From Devosia marina (GTDB lineage Bacteria; Pseudomonadota; Alphaproteobacteria; Rhizobiales; Devosiaceae), in assembly GCF_009758415.1 (NCBI RefSeq), contig NZ_WQRF01000002.1:186001-250000 (forward strand): 64,000 bases of DNA, given 5' to 3'. The notes under the pieces are model-generated. The model did not search any database and was not told where the DNA came from. It worked only from the letters and a program-made list of their open reading frames with translations. Shown in pieces: positions 46,294 to 55,413 of the stretch. A program made the position numbers and the translations under genes. The first letter of the stretch is position 1. The number at the start of each line of letters is the position of its first letter.

Positions 46294-46405
46294 TATTTGC
46301 TCCCTTTGACTCGCGGACGCCAAACTTGCCGGTTCGCCCGGAAATGACAAGGCGCAGGAGCGACACTTCGTCCTCTCCCGCGCCAAGACGTTGAAATAGG
46401 TGTGC

Positions 46406-48028
46406 TTAGCTCAGCGTATCGATCTCGTAGCGGTCGGACGGGTCGCGCACCGGCCGATAGGTGAAGTTGTCGAAGTGGGCCGGGCTCGCGGTGCCGTTGA
46501 GATCGTTCGCCGCCACGCCGACAAAGGCGCCGGTGAAGCTGCCATGCGCCTGATGGCCACCGCATTCGTCCGACAGGATCGACGCATCGAGGACCGGGCC
46601 AATGGGCTGCAATTCCTGGCCTTCCAGCGCATAGAAGAATTGCAGCGCCCTGCCGCGGATGGTCAACGCCAGTTTGACCTTGCCGGTATTGGGGATCTGC
46701 ACCGGCTCGGCCGGGAAGCTGAGATCGCCATCGGGCCAGGAAATTTCCGAGCTCATCAGCAAGAGTTCACGCTGGCCGTCCGAATGGGCCGTCACTGCCA
46801 GATAGAAGAAATTGTAGCGGCTGTAATAAGCGGTCAGCCCGGCCATGGTGCGCTCATCAGTGGCGGCAAAATCGACCACGGTCTCGGCATCATAGGAGAA
46901 ATGCTGCTGGCGCCGCGCCACTAGCGCCTGTTCGAACCAGGAGCCGATGGATTCGCGTCCGAACAGGGTCAGCTTGCCGCCTTCCGTGGAGAAGATGCGA
47001 TCAGGCTCGGGGGTGCGCAGCCACTGGAAATCGATGGGCAGGCCGTTCTCGAACGTGGAGTGCTGTTCGGCCCAGTACTTGTTCTCGTCACGGGTGCCGG
47101 GAACCTCGACATGCAGCGATGGAACGGGACCGCCCTTGACGTAGAGCCAGTCATCTTCGCCCCAATAGGCTTCCTGAATCGCCGTCTCGCGGCCCAGCAC
47201 ACAACGACGTTCCTGGGTGGTGGGGCGGCCGGTCAGATGGACGAGATAGAGTTTGCCCTCTGGCGTTTCCACCAGGTCACCGTGGCCCGAGCGCTGCAGC
47301 GCGGCAAGCGGGGCGTCCTTGCTGGTCAGGATGTGCTTGTCCGGGTGGGTTTCGTAGGGCCCGTCGATGTTGCGGGAACGAGCGAAGGTGCAGGCATGGT
47401 CATAGGCCGTGCCACCCTCTGCGGTCAGCAGATAGTACCAACCGTTGCGCTTATACAGGTGAGGTCCCTCGACAAGCTTGAGATCGGTACCCTTGTAGAT
47501 GTTCTTGACCGGGCCAATGAGCTTGCCGGCCTTGGGATCGAATTCCTGCAGGGCAATGCCGGCAAATTTCAGCGGCCGTGTGCGGTGATCCCATAGCATG
47601 TTGACGAACCACTTGCGGCCGTCGTCGTCGTGAAACAGGGACGGGTCAAAGCCCGAGGAATTGATATAGATCGGGTCGGACCAGGGGCCCTCGATGTTGT
47701 CGGCCCAGACGATGTAGTTATGGGCATCCTTGAACGAGCCGTCCTTGCGTTTCACATCGGTATAAACCAGCCAGAACTTTTCCCCGTCATGGGTGAGGCA
47801 CGGCGCCCAAACACCGCAGCTATCTGGATCGCCGCGCATGTCGAGCTGAGAATTGCGCGTCAGGGGCCGGGTGAGCAGCTCCCAGTTGGCAAGATCCTTT
47901 GAGTGATGGATCTGAACGCCGGGGAACCACTCGAAGGTGGAGGTCGCAATGTAATAGTCCTCGCCGACGCGAAGGATGGACGGGTCCGGATTGAAGCCGG
48001 GGAGAATGGGATTTGTCAGTTGGGGCAT
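46406..48028 (-). CDS. xynB: Beta-xylosidase, glycoside hydrolase family 43
   Basis: This 540-residue GH43 enzyme releases xylose from xylo-oligosaccharides. The five-bladed propeller shows the catalytic base D15 (FNPDPSI), the pKa-modulating Asp in SSGFDPSLF and the acid Glu in [10 protein letters not shown]-terminal beta-sandwich (about 325-540) is typical of the GH43 subfamily 11 beta-xylosidases. No signal peptide is seen, so it acts on imported oligosaccharides. It lies in the xyl island with xylA, xylB, the LacI regulator and the epimerase. No xylose ABC transporter is in the window. Confidence 0.9.
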   Translation of the reverse strand: MPQLTNPILPGFNPDPSILRVGEDYYIATSTFEWFPGVQIHHSKDLANWELLTRPLTRNSQLDMRGDPDSCGVWAPCLTHDGEKFWLVYTDVKRKDGSFKDAHNYIVWADNIEGPWSDPIYINSSGFDPSLFHDDDGRKWFVNMLWDHRTRPLKFAGIALQEFDPKAGKLIGPVKNIYKGTDLKLVEGPHLYKRNGWYYLLTAEGGTAYDHACTFARSRNIDGPYETHPDKHILTSKDAPLAALQRSGHGDLVETPEGKLYLVHLTGRPTTQERRCVLGRETAIQEAYWGEDDWLYVKGGPVPSLHVEVPGTRDENKYWAEQHSTFENGLPIDFQWLRTPEPDRIFSTEGGKLTLFGRESIGSWFEQALVARRQQHFSYDAETVVDFAATDERTMAGLTAYYSRYNFFYLAVTAHSDGQRELLLMSSEISWPDGDLSFPAEPVQIPNTGKVKLALTIRGRALQFFYALEGQELQPIGPVLDASILSDECGGHQAHGSFTGAFVGVAANDLNGTASPAHFDNFTYRPVRDPSDRYEIDTLS

Positions 48029-48199
48029 GAATTTTTTCTCCGGTGCGACAAAAATGCCGTTGGTGCGTTATTGCGGGTTGAGAGGTAGACAAGGGGACCC
48101 AAAAGGGCGTGAAACCGCGCCGGACAGTGCCCCAATTGTCTGGAATAGCGTCAAAGCCAACGGCCGGTGGGCCAGTTGGTCCAAGAGGGAATAAACGCC

Positions 48200-49276
48200 G
48201 TGGACCTTCACATTCGCGAGTTGAGCTACTGGAAGAACGTCAAGTCCAAGATGCGACTGCAGCCTTTTGTGCACGCAGTCGAATCGAGCGCAGTCCCGAT
48301 CGCCATTGCCGATCCATTCGAGCCCGATTGCCCTCTGGTATTTGTCAACGACGCCTTTCTTACGCTGACCGGGTACACTGAAGACGAGGTGCTGGGCCGA
48401 AATTGCCGGTTTTTGCAGGGACCGGACACGCGGGACGCGGACCGGCTGATCCTGAAAAAGGCGGTGCGGGATCGGGAAACGATCAGCCATGAAATCCTCA
48501 ACTACAAGAAGGATGGCACGGCTTTCTGGAACGAGCTGCACATGGCTCCGATGCTCGATGACGCCGGCGAATTGCTCTACTTCATCGCCACCCAGGTCGA
48601 CATTACCGAGCGGGTGGAGCGGCAGGCTGGTTTGCAGCAGGCGCTGGACGAGCGCACCGAGGCGCTGCGCAACCAGGCGGCACGCACCCATCACATGGCG
48701 CAGGAAATGACCCACCGAGTGCGCAATTCCCTGGCGTTGATACAGGCCATGCTGCGCATGCAACTCTCGAGTCTCTCCGACGGCACAGCGCGCAATGCGC
48801 TGGTGGGCGCCCTGAGCCGGATCCAGGCCATTGTCGAAATTCAACGCATTATCGAGCATGCCGATCTCAACACGCGCATCGACATCGGACAGATCGTCGG
48901 CTCGATCTGTGACAAGCTCGACCACATCAATCGTGCCCATGTTGTGGCATCCGCCGACAAGATCGAGATCAGCGAAGACCTCATCACGCCAGTGGCGCTG
49001 ATTGTCTCTGAACTTGTCACCAATGCGCAAAAGCATGCTTATGGGCCCGAAGATGGTGGCGTCATTGTGGTCTCTGCCCGGCGGCGGCCGAACGGGATCG
49101 AATTGTGCGTCCGCGACGATGGCTTTGGCATCCCGGAAGGCTTTGATCCCAAGGCAAGTAAAGGCTTTGGCATGCGAATGCTCATGCAACAGATATCGCA
49201 ACTGGACGCGACCCTAGAGGTTGAGCGGCTAAGCGAGGGGAGCCGCTTCACGGTGTTCATTCCGCACACCGTCTAA
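48200..49276 (+). CDS. LOV-domain blue-light sensor histidine kinase
   Basis: This 358-residue protein is a LOV-HK. The LOV (PAS) domain (about 22-135) has the flavin-reactive Cys (C69) in the canonical GRNCRFLQG, and NYKKDGTAFWNELHM completes the FMN pocket. A linker helix leads to a HisKA_2/HWE-type dimerisation helix with phosphoacceptor H172 in EMTHRVRNSL, then an ATPase domain (ELVTNAQKHAYGP, DDGFGIPEG, KGFGMRML). It is cytosolic, with no membrane segment. The GTG start at 48200 has AGAGGGA upstream. No response regulator is adjacent. Similar rhizobial kinases feed the PhyR/EcfG general stress path, which is only an inference here. Confidence 0.9.
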   Translation: MDLHIRELSYWKNVKSKMRLQPFVHAVESSAVPIAIADPFEPDCPLVFVNDAFLTLTGYTEDEVLGRNCRFLQGPDTRDADRLILKKAVRDRETISHEILNYKKDGTAFWNELHMAPMLDDAGELLYFIATQVDITERVERQAGLQQALDERTEALRNQAARTHHMAQEMTHRVRNSLALIQAMLRMQLSSLSDGTARNALVGALSRIQAIVEIQRIIEHADLNTRIDIGQIVGSICDKLDHINRAHVVASADKIEISEDLITPVALIVSELVTNAQKHAYGPEDGGVIVVSARRRPNGIELCVRDDGFGIPEGFDPKASKGFGMRMLMQQISQLDATLEVERLSEGSRFTVFIPHTV

Positions 49277-49279
49277 GAT

Positions 49280-49308
49280 CCGTCGGCCCCGCGGTTGGGG
49301 GCCGACGG
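49280..49308. terminator. Terminator-like hairpin between convergent LOV-HK and xylA
   Basis: CCGTCGGCCCC (49280-49290), a 7-base loop, and GGGGCCGACGG (49298-49308). The 11-bp stem lies between the two convergent stops. No clear T run is present, so strength is uncertain. Confidence 0.6.
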
Positions 49309-49316
49309 AAATGTGA

Positions 49317-50624
49317 CTAGACGAACCGGTTGACCAGGTTTTCGAGATATTCCTGACGGCCCGAGCGCGGCTGGGGATTGATGGCATCGGCATCGACCTT
49401 GGCGGCGATATCGGCGAGGCTCAGCTTGCCAGACAGAATATCCTTGCCCAGACCATTGTCCCAACCGGCATAGCGGTCATCGAGCAGTTTATCGAACTCG
49501 CCGTCTTCGATCAGGGCGACCGCGCCCTTGAGGCCGCGGGCCAGGGTGTCGAGGCCCAGAATGTGGCCATGCAGCAAATCCGCGGGGTCAAGCGACTGGC
49601 GCCGCACCTTGGCGTCGAAGTTGAAGCCGCCCTTGCCCAGGCCGCCCTGCTTCAAAATGTAATAGAAGGCCAGGGCCATCTCGCCCGCATTGTTGGGGAA
49701 ATGATCGGTGTCCCAGCCAGACTGCAGATCGTTGCGATTGGCGTCGACCGAGCCGAGCATGCCCAGCGACGAAGCGACGGCCAGTTCATGCTCGAAGGAA
49801 TGGCCAGCGAGGAAGGCATGGCCGACCTCGATATTGCACTTCACCTTCTTTTCCAGGCCGTATTTCTGCAGGAAGCCGAAAACGGTGGCGACGTCGTAGT
49901 CATACTGATGCTTGGACGGTTCCTGCGGCTTGGGCTCAATGAGAATCTGGCCCTTGAAGCCGATCTTTTCGGCGTGCTCGATGACCAGGTGCAGGAAACG
50001 GGCCATCTGGTCCTGTTCCTGGCCGATCTTGGTGTTGAGCAGGGTTTCGTAGCCCTCACGGCCGCCCCAGAGCACATAGTTTTCGCCGCCCAGCTCATTG
50101 GTCAGCTCGAGTACGGCCTTCACCTGACCAGCGGCATAGGCGAAGATCTCAGGGTCGGGGTTGGTGGCGGCACCGGCCATATAGCGGCGATTGGAGAACA
50201 GATTGGCCGTGCCCCAAAGCAGCTTCTTGCCAGTTTCCTGCATCTTGGCGGCAAGGATATCGCCGATGACGCGCAGGTTCTTGTTGCTCTCGGCCAGCGT
50301 GGCGCCCTCGGGAGAAACGTCCACATCGTGGAAGGCGTAGTAGGGCACATCAATCAGGTTGAAGAACTCGAAGGCCACATCGGCCTTGAGCTTGGCCCCT
50401 TCCATGCCCTTGTCGAACCAGGGCCGGTCGAAGGTGCGGCCGCCAAACGGGTCGCCGCCTTCCTGGGCGAAGGTGTGCCAATAGGCGATGGCCGGGCGGA
50501 TATGGTCTTCCATCCGCTTGCCGGCAATCACTTCGTCCTTGTTGTAATGACGATAGGCCAGCGGATTCTTGGAAGTCGGGCCTTCATACTTGACCTGGCT
50601 CAACCCTTTGAAAAAATCGGTCAC
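49317..50624 (-). CDS. xylA: Xylose isomerase
   Basis: This 435-residue metal-dependent TIM barrel converts xylose to xylulose. The catalytic His/Asp pair is in [10 protein letters not shown]. Metal-binding Glu and the catalytic Lys lie in [15 protein letters not shown], and further ligands in [12 protein letters not shown] and [14 protein letters not shown]. The start is GTG, overlapping the xylB stop (GTGA), with GAGGAGG about 8 bases ahead inside xylB. It is co-translated with xylB on the minus strand. Confidence 0.96.
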   Translation of the reverse strand: MTDFFKGLSQVKYEGPTSKNPLAYRHYNKDEVIAGKRMEDHIRPAIAYWHTFAQEGGDPFGGRTFDRPWFDKGMEGAKLKADVAFEFFNLIDVPYYAFHDVDVSPEGATLAESNKNLRVIGDILAAKMQETGKKLLWGTANLFSNRRYMAGAATNPDPEIFAYAAGQVKAVLELTNELGGENYVLWGGREGYETLLNTKIGQEQDQMARFLHLVIEHAEKIGFKGQILIEPKPQEPSKHQYDYDVATVFGFLQKYGLEKKVKCNIEVGHAFLAGHSFEHELAVASSLGMLGSVDANRNDLQSGWDTDHFPNNAGEMALAFYYILKQGGLGKGGFNFDAKVRRQSLDPADLLHGHILGLDTLARGLKGAVALIEDGEFDKLLDDRYAGWDNGLGKDILSGKLSLADIAAKVDADAINPQPRSGRQEYLENLVNRFV

Positions 50625-52084
50625 GAATTTGCCTCCTCAATGGCAGGATAAAGGGCGCGATAGCGCGCATATTGATCGGAGTAGGCGGCCGACAGGGAAT
50701 TGTCGGGCGCGATAGTGGTCTTGATCGGCGGCATGGACATGACATCCATCGGATCGGCACCGGTGGCGGCACAAAGCCCCAATCGGGCCGCGCCCAGTGC
50801 ACCGCCGAAATCGCCGTCCTCGGGCAGCGCAATTTCCATGTCGAGATTGGTAGCCAGCATTTTGAGCCAGAGCGGGGACTTGCTGCCTCCGCCGACCGCC
50901 AGCAGGCGATTGATCGAGGTGCCGGCATCGGCCAGCACGCGCTGGCAATCGCGCATGGCAAAGCTGACCCCTTCCATCACCGCCTGCGCCAACTGGGCCG
51001 GATCGGTGGATTGGGAAAGACCAGTGAACGAGCCACGCGCAGCCGCATTATTGTGCGGGGTCCGCTCGCCCGAGAGGTAGGGCAGGAAGATGGTTTCGCC
51101 CGGTCCCTTGAACTGCGCCTCGGCTTCGCCCGAGAGTTCCGCCTGTTTCCTGCCGGTGATGCGGGACAGCCAGTTGAGACTGTCCGTCGCTGAAAGGATG
51201 ACGCCCATCTGGTGCCAGGTGTCGGGGATGGCATGGCAGAAGGCGTGCACCGCCCCTTCGGTATTGGGACTGAATGTCTCGTTGGAGACAAACAGCACGC
51301 CCGAGGTGCCCAGCGACACGAAGCCCTCGCCGGGCCGGACCGCGCCGATGCCGCAGGCGGCCGCCGCATTGTCGCCAGCGCCGCCGGCCACCACGACAGT
51401 ACCCGACATGCCCCAGCGCGCCATCAGATCAGGCTTCAATTGCGCCGAGACGGCCGAGCCTTCGACCAGGGACGGCATATGTTCGCGGTCAAGGCCGGTG
51501 ACGCCCAGCAGATCTTCGGACCAGTCGCGTTTGGCGACATCGAGCCAGAGCGTGCCCGCGGCGTCGGACATCTCTTCGACATGCTCGCCGGCCAGCAACA
51601 GGCGAACATAAGCCTTGGGCAGCAGCACCTTCTTGATGCGGGCATAGATTTCCGGCTCGTGCTTGCGGACCCAGGCGATTTTCGGAGCGGTGAAACCGGG
51701 CATGGCGATATTGCCGGCGAGATCCCGCAAATTGGGCAGTTCCGCTTCCATCTCGGCGCATTCGGCCGCCGAACGTCCGTCATTCCAGAGAATACAGGGG
51801 CGCAGCACCGTGTCATTCTCGCCCAAAAGCGTCGCGCCGTGCATGTGGCCGGACAGGCCAATGCCCTTGACCGCCGCCAGCGCCTCGCCATGGCTCTGCT
51901 TGAGCGTGTCGATGGCGCCCAGCGTGGCCGTCCACCAATCGGCGGGGTTTTGCTCGGACCAGCCGGGCTGGGGCCGCACCGGCGCGACAGCAGGCGCCGA
52001 GGCATCGCCCAGCGCCTTGCCGTTCTCGTCGATCAGCAGCGCCTTGACCCCCGACGTGCCGATATCAATACCGAGAAATGTCAT
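50621..52084 (-). CDS. xylB: Xylulokinase
   Basis: This 487-residue FGGY kinase phosphorylates xylulose to xylulose 5-phosphate, feeding the pentose phosphate path. The N-terminal phosphate loop is [13 protein letters not shown], the catalytic Asp lies in [12 protein letters not shown], and SLGTSGVLF marks the second domain. It overlaps xylA by 4 bases. The start codon lies in a 7-bp inverted repeat (52082-52101) that pairs the ATG with a GAGG-containing arm, an unusual initiation region. Confidence 0.95.
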   Translation of the reverse strand: MTFLGIDIGTSGVKALLIDENGKALGDASAPAVAPVRPQPGWSEQNPADWWTATLGAIDTLKQSHGEALAAVKGIGLSGHMHGATLLGENDTVLRPCILWNDGRSAAECAEMEAELPNLRDLAGNIAMPGFTAPKIAWVRKHEPEIYARIKKVLLPKAYVRLLLAGEHVEEMSDAAGTLWLDVAKRDWSEDLLGVTGLDREHMPSLVEGSAVSAQLKPDLMARWGMSGTVVVAGGAGDNAAAACGIGAVRPGEGFVSLGTSGVLFVSNETFSPNTEGAVHAFCHAIPDTWHQMGVILSATDSLNWLSRITGRKQAELSGEAEAQFKGPGETIFLPYLSGERTPHNNAAARGSFTGLSQSTDPAQLAQAVMEGVSFAMRDCQRVLADAGTSINRLLAVGGGSKSPLWLKMLATNLDMEIALPEDGDFGGALGAARLGLCAATGADPMDVMSMPPIKTTIAPDNSLSAAYSDQYARYRALYPAIEEANS

Positions 52085-52101
52085 GAGGCACGTACCTCAT
52101 G
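52082..52101 (-). promoter_or_regulatory. Inverted repeat at the xylB start codon
   Basis: On the minus strand CATGAGG, a 6-base spacer and CCTCATG overlap the xylB ATG. The first arm holds GAGG, a possible ribosome site, and the second holds the start codon, so folded mRNA would hide both. It could also be an operator for a dimeric repressor. Confidence 0.5.
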
Positions 52102-52174
52102 CACGATTATGCAACTCATTCGAACGTCCTCCCGCCCGTTTCGGGCCGCGCCGATTTGGTGATTGGCGCCGTGT

Positions 52175-52213
52175 TTAGCGCAGATTGTCGCGCAGGAAAA
52201 TCCCAATTTCAAT
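52175..52213 (-). pseudogene. Remnant of the C-terminus of a second LacI-family gene
   Basis: On the minus strand this segment reads IEIGIFLRDNLR followed by a TAA stop. That is identical in protein sequence to the last 12 residues of the intact LacI-family gene 210 bases away. The DNA differs at four positions, all synonymous (one each in the R, F, I and E codons), and the stop differs (TAA against TGA). The match ends immediately upstream. It suggests a paralogue once stood here and was lost except for its tail. Confidence 0.75.
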
Positions 52214-52234
52214 GCTTAGGACTGTCCAGAAGGG

Positions 52235-52259
52235 CAAATCGCTCCTGGGGAGCGATTTG
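52235..52259. repeat. GGAGCG palindrome, copy 2
   Basis: CAAATCGCTCC (52235-52245), a 3-base loop, GGAGCGATTTG (52249-52259). It has an 11-bp perfect stem. Confidence 0.75.
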
Positions 52260-52299
52260 AGAGAGGAAGGCCATGAGAGCTTGGAGCGGCCCGGAGGGA

Positions 52300-52324
52300 C
52301 AAATTGCGCCAGTGGCGCAATTTG
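52300..52324. repeat. GGAGCG-family palindrome, variant copy 3
   Basis: CAAATTGCGCC (52300-52310), loop AGT, GGCGCAATTTG (52314-52324). It has the same plan as copy 2, with compensated changes in both arms that keep the 11-bp stem. Confidence 0.7.
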
Positions 52325-52386
52325 AGTGCACAAGGCTCGAATGGCTCGCACGATGCTGTCCAGGTCAAGGCGGACTGGTCCAACTG

Positions 52387-53472
52387 TCAGCGCAGATTGT
52401 CCCGCAGAAAAATCCCGATCTCAATGGGGTCGGTGATCGCCGTCCGCGATGCGTCCAGCGCCAATGCGCGGGCAGCGGCAATGGCCTCGCGGATTTCGCC
52501 ATCCGGATTCTGGTCGAGCACAACATCGATGGCGCCGCTCGCCAATCCGGCTCGGGTGGGCGCGGTCAGCTCATGGGCAATCACACGCAGATTGCCGCTG
52601 CGCCCGGACGCCTCAAGCGCCGATACCAGCCCGGCATTGCCGGCACCAAGATTGTAAATACCGCCAAGATCGGAATGGTCGGCCAGCAGGGCCGTAATGA
52701 TTTCTGCGGTCTCGGTGCGTTCGTCATGGCCTTCCAGCGGACCGATGATCTCAAGCGCGGGAAATTCTGCGCTCAGGGCCGCGCGAAAGCCATCGAGCCG
52801 CTCGGCATGGTCGCGCAAATGCAGCGAGCCAGCCACCACCGCCACCTTGCCCCCCTGGGGCAGAAACCGGCCCATCAGGGAGGCCGCGGTGCGTCCGGCG
52901 GCCACATTGTCGATGCCGATGAAATTGCGGCGCGCCGAAGCGGGCAGGTCCGACACCAGGGTCATCACCGCAATGCCGCGACGCTGCGCGGCGTCGATAG
53001 CAGCGAGCACTTCGGGCTCATCACTCGAAACGATCACCGCACAATCGCATTCACGCGGCGCGAGCTGGTTGAGGCTTTCGGCCAGCGCGGCGGCATCGAG
53101 CGCCCGGACCCGGCGCAGATCGAGGTGGATACGGTCGGCCAGTGCCAGAGGCGAGCGCCGATGCACGGCTTCGGCCAGGCTGTCCATGAACTCATTGGAG
53201 CCATCAGGAATGAAGAAGACCACGCTGAGATCGCGGGCCCGGGCCATCAGCGAGGCATTGAGATCGCGGGCAAAGCCCAGCTCGGCAATGGCCTGTTCGA
53301 CTTTTTCGGCAGTCGCGGCCCGGACGCCAGGCCGACCATTGAGCACCCGGTCGACCGTGGCCAGTGAGACCCCTGCGGCACGGGCCACATCATGCACCGT
53401 TGCCCGTCGCCTGATCGTCTCTTCACTCAAATCCGCTTCCCCACCAACAGCGCGCAAATGGCGTTCCGCCAT
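52387..53472 (-). CDS. LacI-family transcriptional regulator, probable xylose regulator
   Basis: This protein has about 361 residues, with an N-terminal helix-turn-helix (about 24-60: ATVHDVARAAGVSLATVDRVLNGRPGV) and a periplasmic-binding-protein-like sugar domain ending IEIGIFLRDNLR. Its place between xylB and the epimerase suggests control of xylose genes. The start is uncertain: the ATG at 53472 is used, 13 codons after another possible start. TAGCGCTA and TTGCGCAA sites in the gap to the epimerase gene are candidate operators. A tail fragment of a paralogue lies downstream. Confidence 0.85.
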   Translation of the reverse strand: MAERHLRAVGGEADLSEETIRRRATVHDVARAAGVSLATVDRVLNGRPGVRAATAEKVEQAIAELGFARDLNASLMARARDLSVVFFIPDGSNEFMDSLAEAVHRRSPLALADRIHLDLRRVRALDAAALAESLNQLAPRECDCAVIVSSDEPEVLAAIDAAQRRGIAVMTLVSDLPASARRNFIGIDNVAAGRTAASLMGRFLPQGGKVAVVAGSLHLRDHAERLDGFRAALSAEFPALEIIGPLEGHDERTETAEIITALLADHSDLGGIYNLGAGNAGLVSALEASGRSGNLRVIAHELTAPTRAGLASGAIDVVLDQNPDGEIREAIAAARALALDASRTAITDPIEIGIFLRDNLR

Positions 53473-53503
53473 GCGCTTTGATGCCAGCACACTTCCCCAC
53501 GCC

Positions 53504-53552
53504 TTGCGCAAAGGTCAAGTGCAGCGTTGCAGCAGAGGGGCGAATAGCGCTA
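53504..53552. promoter_or_regulatory. Candidate LacI-type operators between the regulator and galM
   Basis: Two 8-bp palindromes with GCGC-type centres, TTGCGCAA (53504-53511) and TAGCGCTA (53545-53552), lie in the short divergent gap. LacI-family sugar regulators often bind palindromes centred on GCGC, such as TAGCGCTA for some XylR proteins. The sites would serve both genes. Confidence 0.45.
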
Positions 53553-53590
53553 CAGCTCCGCGCCGAACAGATGGGAAGGGGACAACCGCC

Positions 53591-54601
53591 ATGGCAGTCG
53601 CAGTTTCAGGTTTCGGTGAGCACAACGGGCAGCGGGTGGATCAATTCCGCCTGACCAGCGATACCGGGGTCAGTGTCGACATTATCGGCTATGGCGTGGT
53701 GGTGCGCGACTGGCGGGTGCCGGTGGCCGGAGGTGAACGCTCTGTCGTGCTGGGTTTTGACCAGTTCGAGGCCTATCCCGCCCATAGCCCGCATTTCGGG
53801 TCGCTGGCCGGGCGCGTAGCCAACCGGATCAAGAATGCCAGCTTCGAGCTTGATGGTGTGACCTATCAATTGTCGGCCAATGCGGGCGATTTGCAGCTAC
53901 ATGGTGGCGAAGAGGGGCTGGGACGGCAGGTGTGGCAGGGCCAGATCGACAGCGCCAACAATGCGGTGCGTTTCACCCATTTCTCGCCCGACGGGGCCAT
54001 GGGTTATCCTGGCAATGTCAATTTCGCCGCCACCTATACGCTCAACGGCAATCGGCTGCGGCTCGAATTGAGCGCAACTACTGACCGGGCCACACCGATC
54101 AGCCTGGTACAGCACCAGTATTTCAACCTGGGCACCACCGATGACGTGCTCGACCACAGCATTCAGGTCAATTCCTCGGCCTATACCGAGTTGGGCCCGG
54201 ATCTGGCGCCCACGGGGGCTATCCTGCCTTCAAAGAGCACCATCTATGACCTGCGCCAGCCGCGCACCATGCGCGACGCCAATGGGGCGCCGGTTGATTA
54301 TGATATCGGCATGGTGCTCGATACCGGCCGCAAGCTGGCCGATCCGATCGCCAGCGTTGTCTCACCCGACCAGGTGCTGACGCTCAAGCTCTGGAGCGAC
54401 CGGCCGGGCGTGCAGGTCTATAATGGTGTCTGGACCGAGGTGCCGGTGCCGGGCCTCAATGGCAAGCGCTATGGCAAGCATTCGGGGTTCTGCCTGGAAG
54501 ACCAGGCCTTTGCCGATGCTGTGCACAATCCGCATTTCCCCAATGTCATCTATTCGCCCGACCGGCCCTATAGCCATTGGTGCGAATTCGAGATCGCCTG
54601 A
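53591..54601 (+). CDS. galM: Aldose 1-epimerase (mutarotase)
   Basis: This 336-residue beta-sandwich enzyme interconverts alpha and beta anomers of aldoses. Catalytic His lies in LQLHGGEEG and the second His in QHQYFNLG. The base Glu is in GFCLEDQAFAD. The ATG at 53591 follows GAAGGGGA. The frame runs open far upstream, but that part lies antisense to the LacI gene and is not coding. Divergent from the LacI gene, it probably supplies the right xylose anomer to XylA. Confidence 0.92.
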   Translation: MAVAVSGFGEHNGQRVDQFRLTSDTGVSVDIIGYGVVVRDWRVPVAGGERSVVLGFDQFEAYPAHSPHFGSLAGRVANRIKNASFELDGVTYQLSANAGDLQLHGGEEGLGRQVWQGQIDSANNAVRFTHFSPDGAMGYPGNVNFAATYTLNGNRLRLELSATTDRATPISLVQHQYFNLGTTDDVLDHSIQVNSSAYTELGPDLAPTGAILPSKSTIYDLRQPRTMRDANGAPVDYDIGMVLDTGRKLADPIASVVSPDQVLTLKLWSDRPGVQVYNGVWTEVPVPGLNGKRYGKHSGFCLEDQAFADAVHNPHFPNVIYSPDRPYSHWCEFEIA

Positions 54602-54696
54602 CGCTATCTGTTCGGTGTTGCTGACGCGGTCTGTCAGCCCAAGTGCGCATGGTCCTGCCGGTAACGCTGGCAGGAGACCACGATGGAGGGACGCCT

Positions 54697-55404
54697 ATGG
54701 ACAAGACCGAGCGGCTGTTTTCGATCATGGACGCGCTGCGGCGGCATCGGCGGCCGATTACGGCTGCGGCGCTGGCCGAAGAGCAAAATGTGTCCGTGCG
54801 CACGCTCTATCGGGATATCCAGACCCTTATCGGGCTGGGCGCGCCGATCGATGGGGAAGCAGGGGTCGGCTATATGCTGAAGCCCGGCTTCTTCCTGCCG
54901 CCGCTGATGTTTTCGCCAGAAGAGCTCGAAGCGCTGGTGCTGGGCGCGCGTTGGGTGGAGACCCAGCCCGATGATGGCTTGAGCGCGGCGGCGCGCAATG
55001 CGCTGGCCAAGATTGCCACGGCTTCGCCGGAGGATCTGCGCGACCGGATCAGCGATACCGCGCTGTGGCCGGTGGCCCTTTGGGGGCAGCGCAAGCCTAT
55101 TCCGGTGCTGGGCGATATTCGCCTCGCCATGCGCCAGGAAAAGGCCGTTACCATTGACTATGAAGACGAGCAGGGGCGCCCGACCAGCCGCACGATCTGG
55201 CCGGTGGGCCTGGCCTTTTACGAGGGCAAGCAGACCATTGCCGCCTGGTGCCTGCTGCGCCAGGATTTTCGCAATTTCCGCACCGACCGGATTGTCTGCC
55301 TGACCATAACCGAAGAGCGCTATGGCAAGCGCCGCGCAGTTCTGGAGCGCGAGTGGCGCCAGAGCTGGGACCAGGACCGGCGCACTCACGAGAGCGAAGG
55401 CTAG
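54697..55404 (+). CDS. YafY/WYL-type transcriptional regulator
   Basis: This 235-residue regulator has an N-terminal winged helix (HTH_11, about 1-58: ALAEEQNVSVRTLYRDIQTL) followed by a WYL-like effector domain (about 130-215). The start at 54697 follows GGAGG by about 8 bases. The family senses diverse small molecules or nucleic acids. No target is apparent. It converges with the ScfR-like gene (10 bases between stops) and follows galM by 95 bases. Confidence 0.85.
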   Translation: MDKTERLFSIMDALRRHRRPITAAALAEEQNVSVRTLYRDIQTLIGLGAPIDGEAGVGYMLKPGFFLPPLMFSPEELEALVLGARWVETQPDDGLSAAARNALAKIATASPEDLRDRISDTALWPVALWGQRKPIPVLGDIRLAMRQEKAVTIDYEDEQGRPTSRTIWPVGLAFYEGKQTIAAWCLLRQDFRNFRTDRIVCLTITEERYGKRRAVLEREWRQSWDQDRRTHESEG

Positions 55405-55413
55405 CTCCGACCG

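Larger units (their letters stand above)
52085..52386. other. 302-base region between xylB and the LacI-family gene
   Basis: It holds the xylB promoter region and the 12-codon remnant of a second LacI-type gene (52175-52213). It also has two palindromes of the dispersed 3-base-loop family (52235 and 52300). I see no intact gene. The layout looks like the scar of a deletion or recombination between repeats. Confidence 0.7.

Noticed and set aside
46294..46405. SAM-type riboswitch in the leader of metY
   Set aside because: Alphaproteobacterial SAM-II riboswitches occur before methionine genes, but the conserved pseudoknot blocks are not recognisable in these 112 bases.
49317..50624. XylA metal-site change (NIEVGHAF in place of the ExNH pattern)
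   Set aside because: The Glu and His ligands are kept, and rhizobial-type XylA proteins often have Gly at this place as I recall. Not treated as a defect.
52697..53590. 894-base upstream extension of the galM frame
   Set aside because: It is antisense to the LacI-family gene. The mutarotase fold begins at 53591, with a good ribosome site.
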